A stretch of 64,000 nt of DNA, from contig NC_019868.2 in the NCBI RefSeq assembly GCF_002234675.1, forward strand, positions 27,232,293 through 27,296,292, given 5' to 3'. The notes under the pieces are model-generated. The model did no database searches, was not told where the DNA came from, and worked only from the letters and a program-made list of their open reading frames with translations. This DNA comes from Oryzias latipes (taxonomy: Eukaryota; Chordata; Actinopteri; Beloniformes; Adrianichthyidae). Positions 62,396-64,000 of the stretch are shown one piece after another. A program made the translations under genes and the position numbers. How positions within the stretch are numbered: the stretch's first letter is position 1; each line of letters begins with the position of its first letter.

Positions 62396-63763
62396 ACTGC
62401 TCTAAAAAGTTCTTTAGAAATGGTAAAGTGCTTTTTTTGGGCCGAGATGCTGACTTTGCACCATATGGTACAAACCACCAGCAGCAGAGTCAAAGTGAGA
62501 AATTTTGTTGATTTCTTGAATTCTAAATTGAATCTGCTTCAATTTGCTGGTTTCTAAATTTAGATGTTGTTCTCCATCCATCACCTTGCAATATTTGTCG
62601 GCAAAATATGCATTTAATAAACAAAAAGAAGATTTTCTCTCTGGTTTGTTGTTGATCATGAATTATGATGTCGTGAAAACACATTAAAATCATGTTTTCA
62701 GTTGTTTTCTAATGATTAAAATAAAACTTTCTTTTCGGTATTGAGCTGTAATCCAGTTGATCTTTTTTATGCAGAAACTTTGGGTTTTCCCTTAGATAAG
62801 AAATCAAGCTCGATACTTGTTATTGTTCTTTTTTTAAAGAGTCTTAACTGTGATATTTGCCAGTCTTTGTGTTGCTAACTTTGCATCGGACCTCCAAGAG
62901 CTCCATCTCAACATGTCCGTCACAAATACATTTCACACTATGGAAATCTACACTCAAGAAAAAACATTTCGGCCTCCACGAATCCATCAATCTGTCGCTG
63001 AATCTGGACCAAAACTTGTCAGAAGAATCAGGTTTCCTCCAAAATCATCACATCGGTTTGACTTGTGTTCTCACCATGAGCTGATGCCCCCCCCCCGGCA
63101 GACAAAGGGAAGATGAGATGGAGGGTAATGATCCCAGTGGGACACTGGAGGAGCTAATGGGGAGAGGACTCAACAAAGACAAAAACAAGATTAGTATTGA
63201 TGTGAACAAGTCAGTGCGAATATAGAACCAACGCGATGAACTCAGAGTTCATTCTTAGACCACGGACACACGCGTGAGCATGTGACGCGCGCTCAAGAAC
63301 ACGGGTTCCTCAAAGGGTCTTAAGCAAATGGTGTTCACATACGTAGGTCTGGTCAAAGTTAAACTAGTTTAACTTTTACACATGCTTTATGGGCGTGAAA
63401 TCTGTTTGTAGAGTCAGAAAACTGTGGTAAAAACCTGCGTAGCGACAGATAATTGGAGATGTTTCAAAGCGGAAGCACAAAACCCGCTTCTACGCGCGTT
63501 TACATAGACTTTTTGTTGGACGTGGTTGCCTGAAAGCACATTTTATCTATTTTTTTTTTTTTTTTGCAAATGCCCGAGCTAGCAAGTTGTCTTTATAAGC
63601 AATGAATCGATTAAAAGTACAATAATTAATAGTAAAAAGAAAAAGAAAACAAAAACCATAAAACTAAAAATAGTAACATGACCAACAAGATAAAAAAAAA
63701 TCAAAAATCATGCACACATTTATGAAGTACCGGTCTTAAAATAATCAAAATTTGTCAAATATG

Positions 63764-63960
63764 TTCAATTCAGTTTTATTTATATAGCCCAATATTTACA
63801 ACAATAGTCGTCTCAATGGGATTCATACCGGTAATTGTATAATAAACATCAATAAAAAGAAGATAAAGTCATAGAATTCAATGGCTGATTGCCAAACCAA
63901 ACTAAACAGACTAAACTGGACTTATTCTGATGTTGTCAACAGGTAAGTCCACTTCTTGCA
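63764..63960. repeat. Second copy of the 43.5-kb inverted-repeat arm
   Basis: TTCAATTCAGTTTTATTTAT, ATAGCCCAATATT, CAATGG..TTCATA, GGCTGATTGCCAAACCAAAC and AACAGACTAAACTGGAC match 43540-43695 in the same order. The window ends before a partner arm could be seen. Confidence 0.6.
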
Positions 63961-64000
63961 TCTTTTTCTCAGCCTTTTATCCGTCTTCATGGCGGGAAGT

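Larger units (their letters stand above)
60877..63763. other. Gene-free stretch downstream of the tRNA
   Basis: No coding region can be supported. Seen here are a run of 14 C (about 61626-61639), a degenerate X-box (61765-61778), a tRNA-Pro relic (62335-62395) and a CCCCCCCCGG run near 63087. Open frames at 62329-62511 and 62850-63116 lack homology or coding character. Confidence 0.4.

Overview
The window looks like nuclear DNA of a teleost fish. Genes are split into many short exons with canonical GT-AG borders, several introns are very short, and intergenic and intronic DNA is AT-rich and full of fish-type elements (RTE and L2 LINEs, tRNA-headed SINEs, hAT-like, piggyBac-like and other terminal-inverted-repeat elements). 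I cannot name the species; the gene order and repeat style fit a percomorph such as a medaka-like fish, but that is inference.

Layout. 0.66-4.18 kb (+): an intronless, highly repetitive coiled-coil gene with its own TATA box and a cluster of CRE-like sites; I do not recognise the family. 7.13-14.93 kb (-): hspa9 (mortalin, mitochondrial HSP70), 16 coding exons that sum exactly to 681 codons. 17.50-19.92 kb (+): rab33b, two coding exons. 22.63-29.37 kb (-): a six-exon four-pass membrane protein whose last intron holds a complete RTE LINE (22.95-26.07 kb, opposite strand, one open 1025-codon frame, perfect 17-bp target-site duplication). 30.81-37.53 kb (-): setd7, eight coding exons, 371 codons. 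40.76-59.73 kb (-): a 15-coding-exon MGAT4 (GT54) glycosyltransferase of 531 codons, possibly the mgat4d orthologue by position. 60.47 kb (+): a tRNA-Ala(TGC). The rest up to 64 kb shows no gene.

The genes are not an operon or pathway; they are housekeeping and trafficking genes. Rab33b-Setd7-...-Mgat4d is an ancient neighbourhood (human 4q31), while hspa9 lies elsewhere in human (5q31).

The most striking structures are: the young intact RTE; the repeat-built gene at the left; a 327-bp near-identical copy of hspa9 intron 9 plus 24 bases of exon 9 pasted into hspa9 intron 6; and a dispersed family of about 600-bp elements with terminal inverted repeats (called R1 here) present in about eleven full or partial copies, two of them carrying nested insertions (a hAT-like element with a perfect 8-bp duplication, and a SINE).
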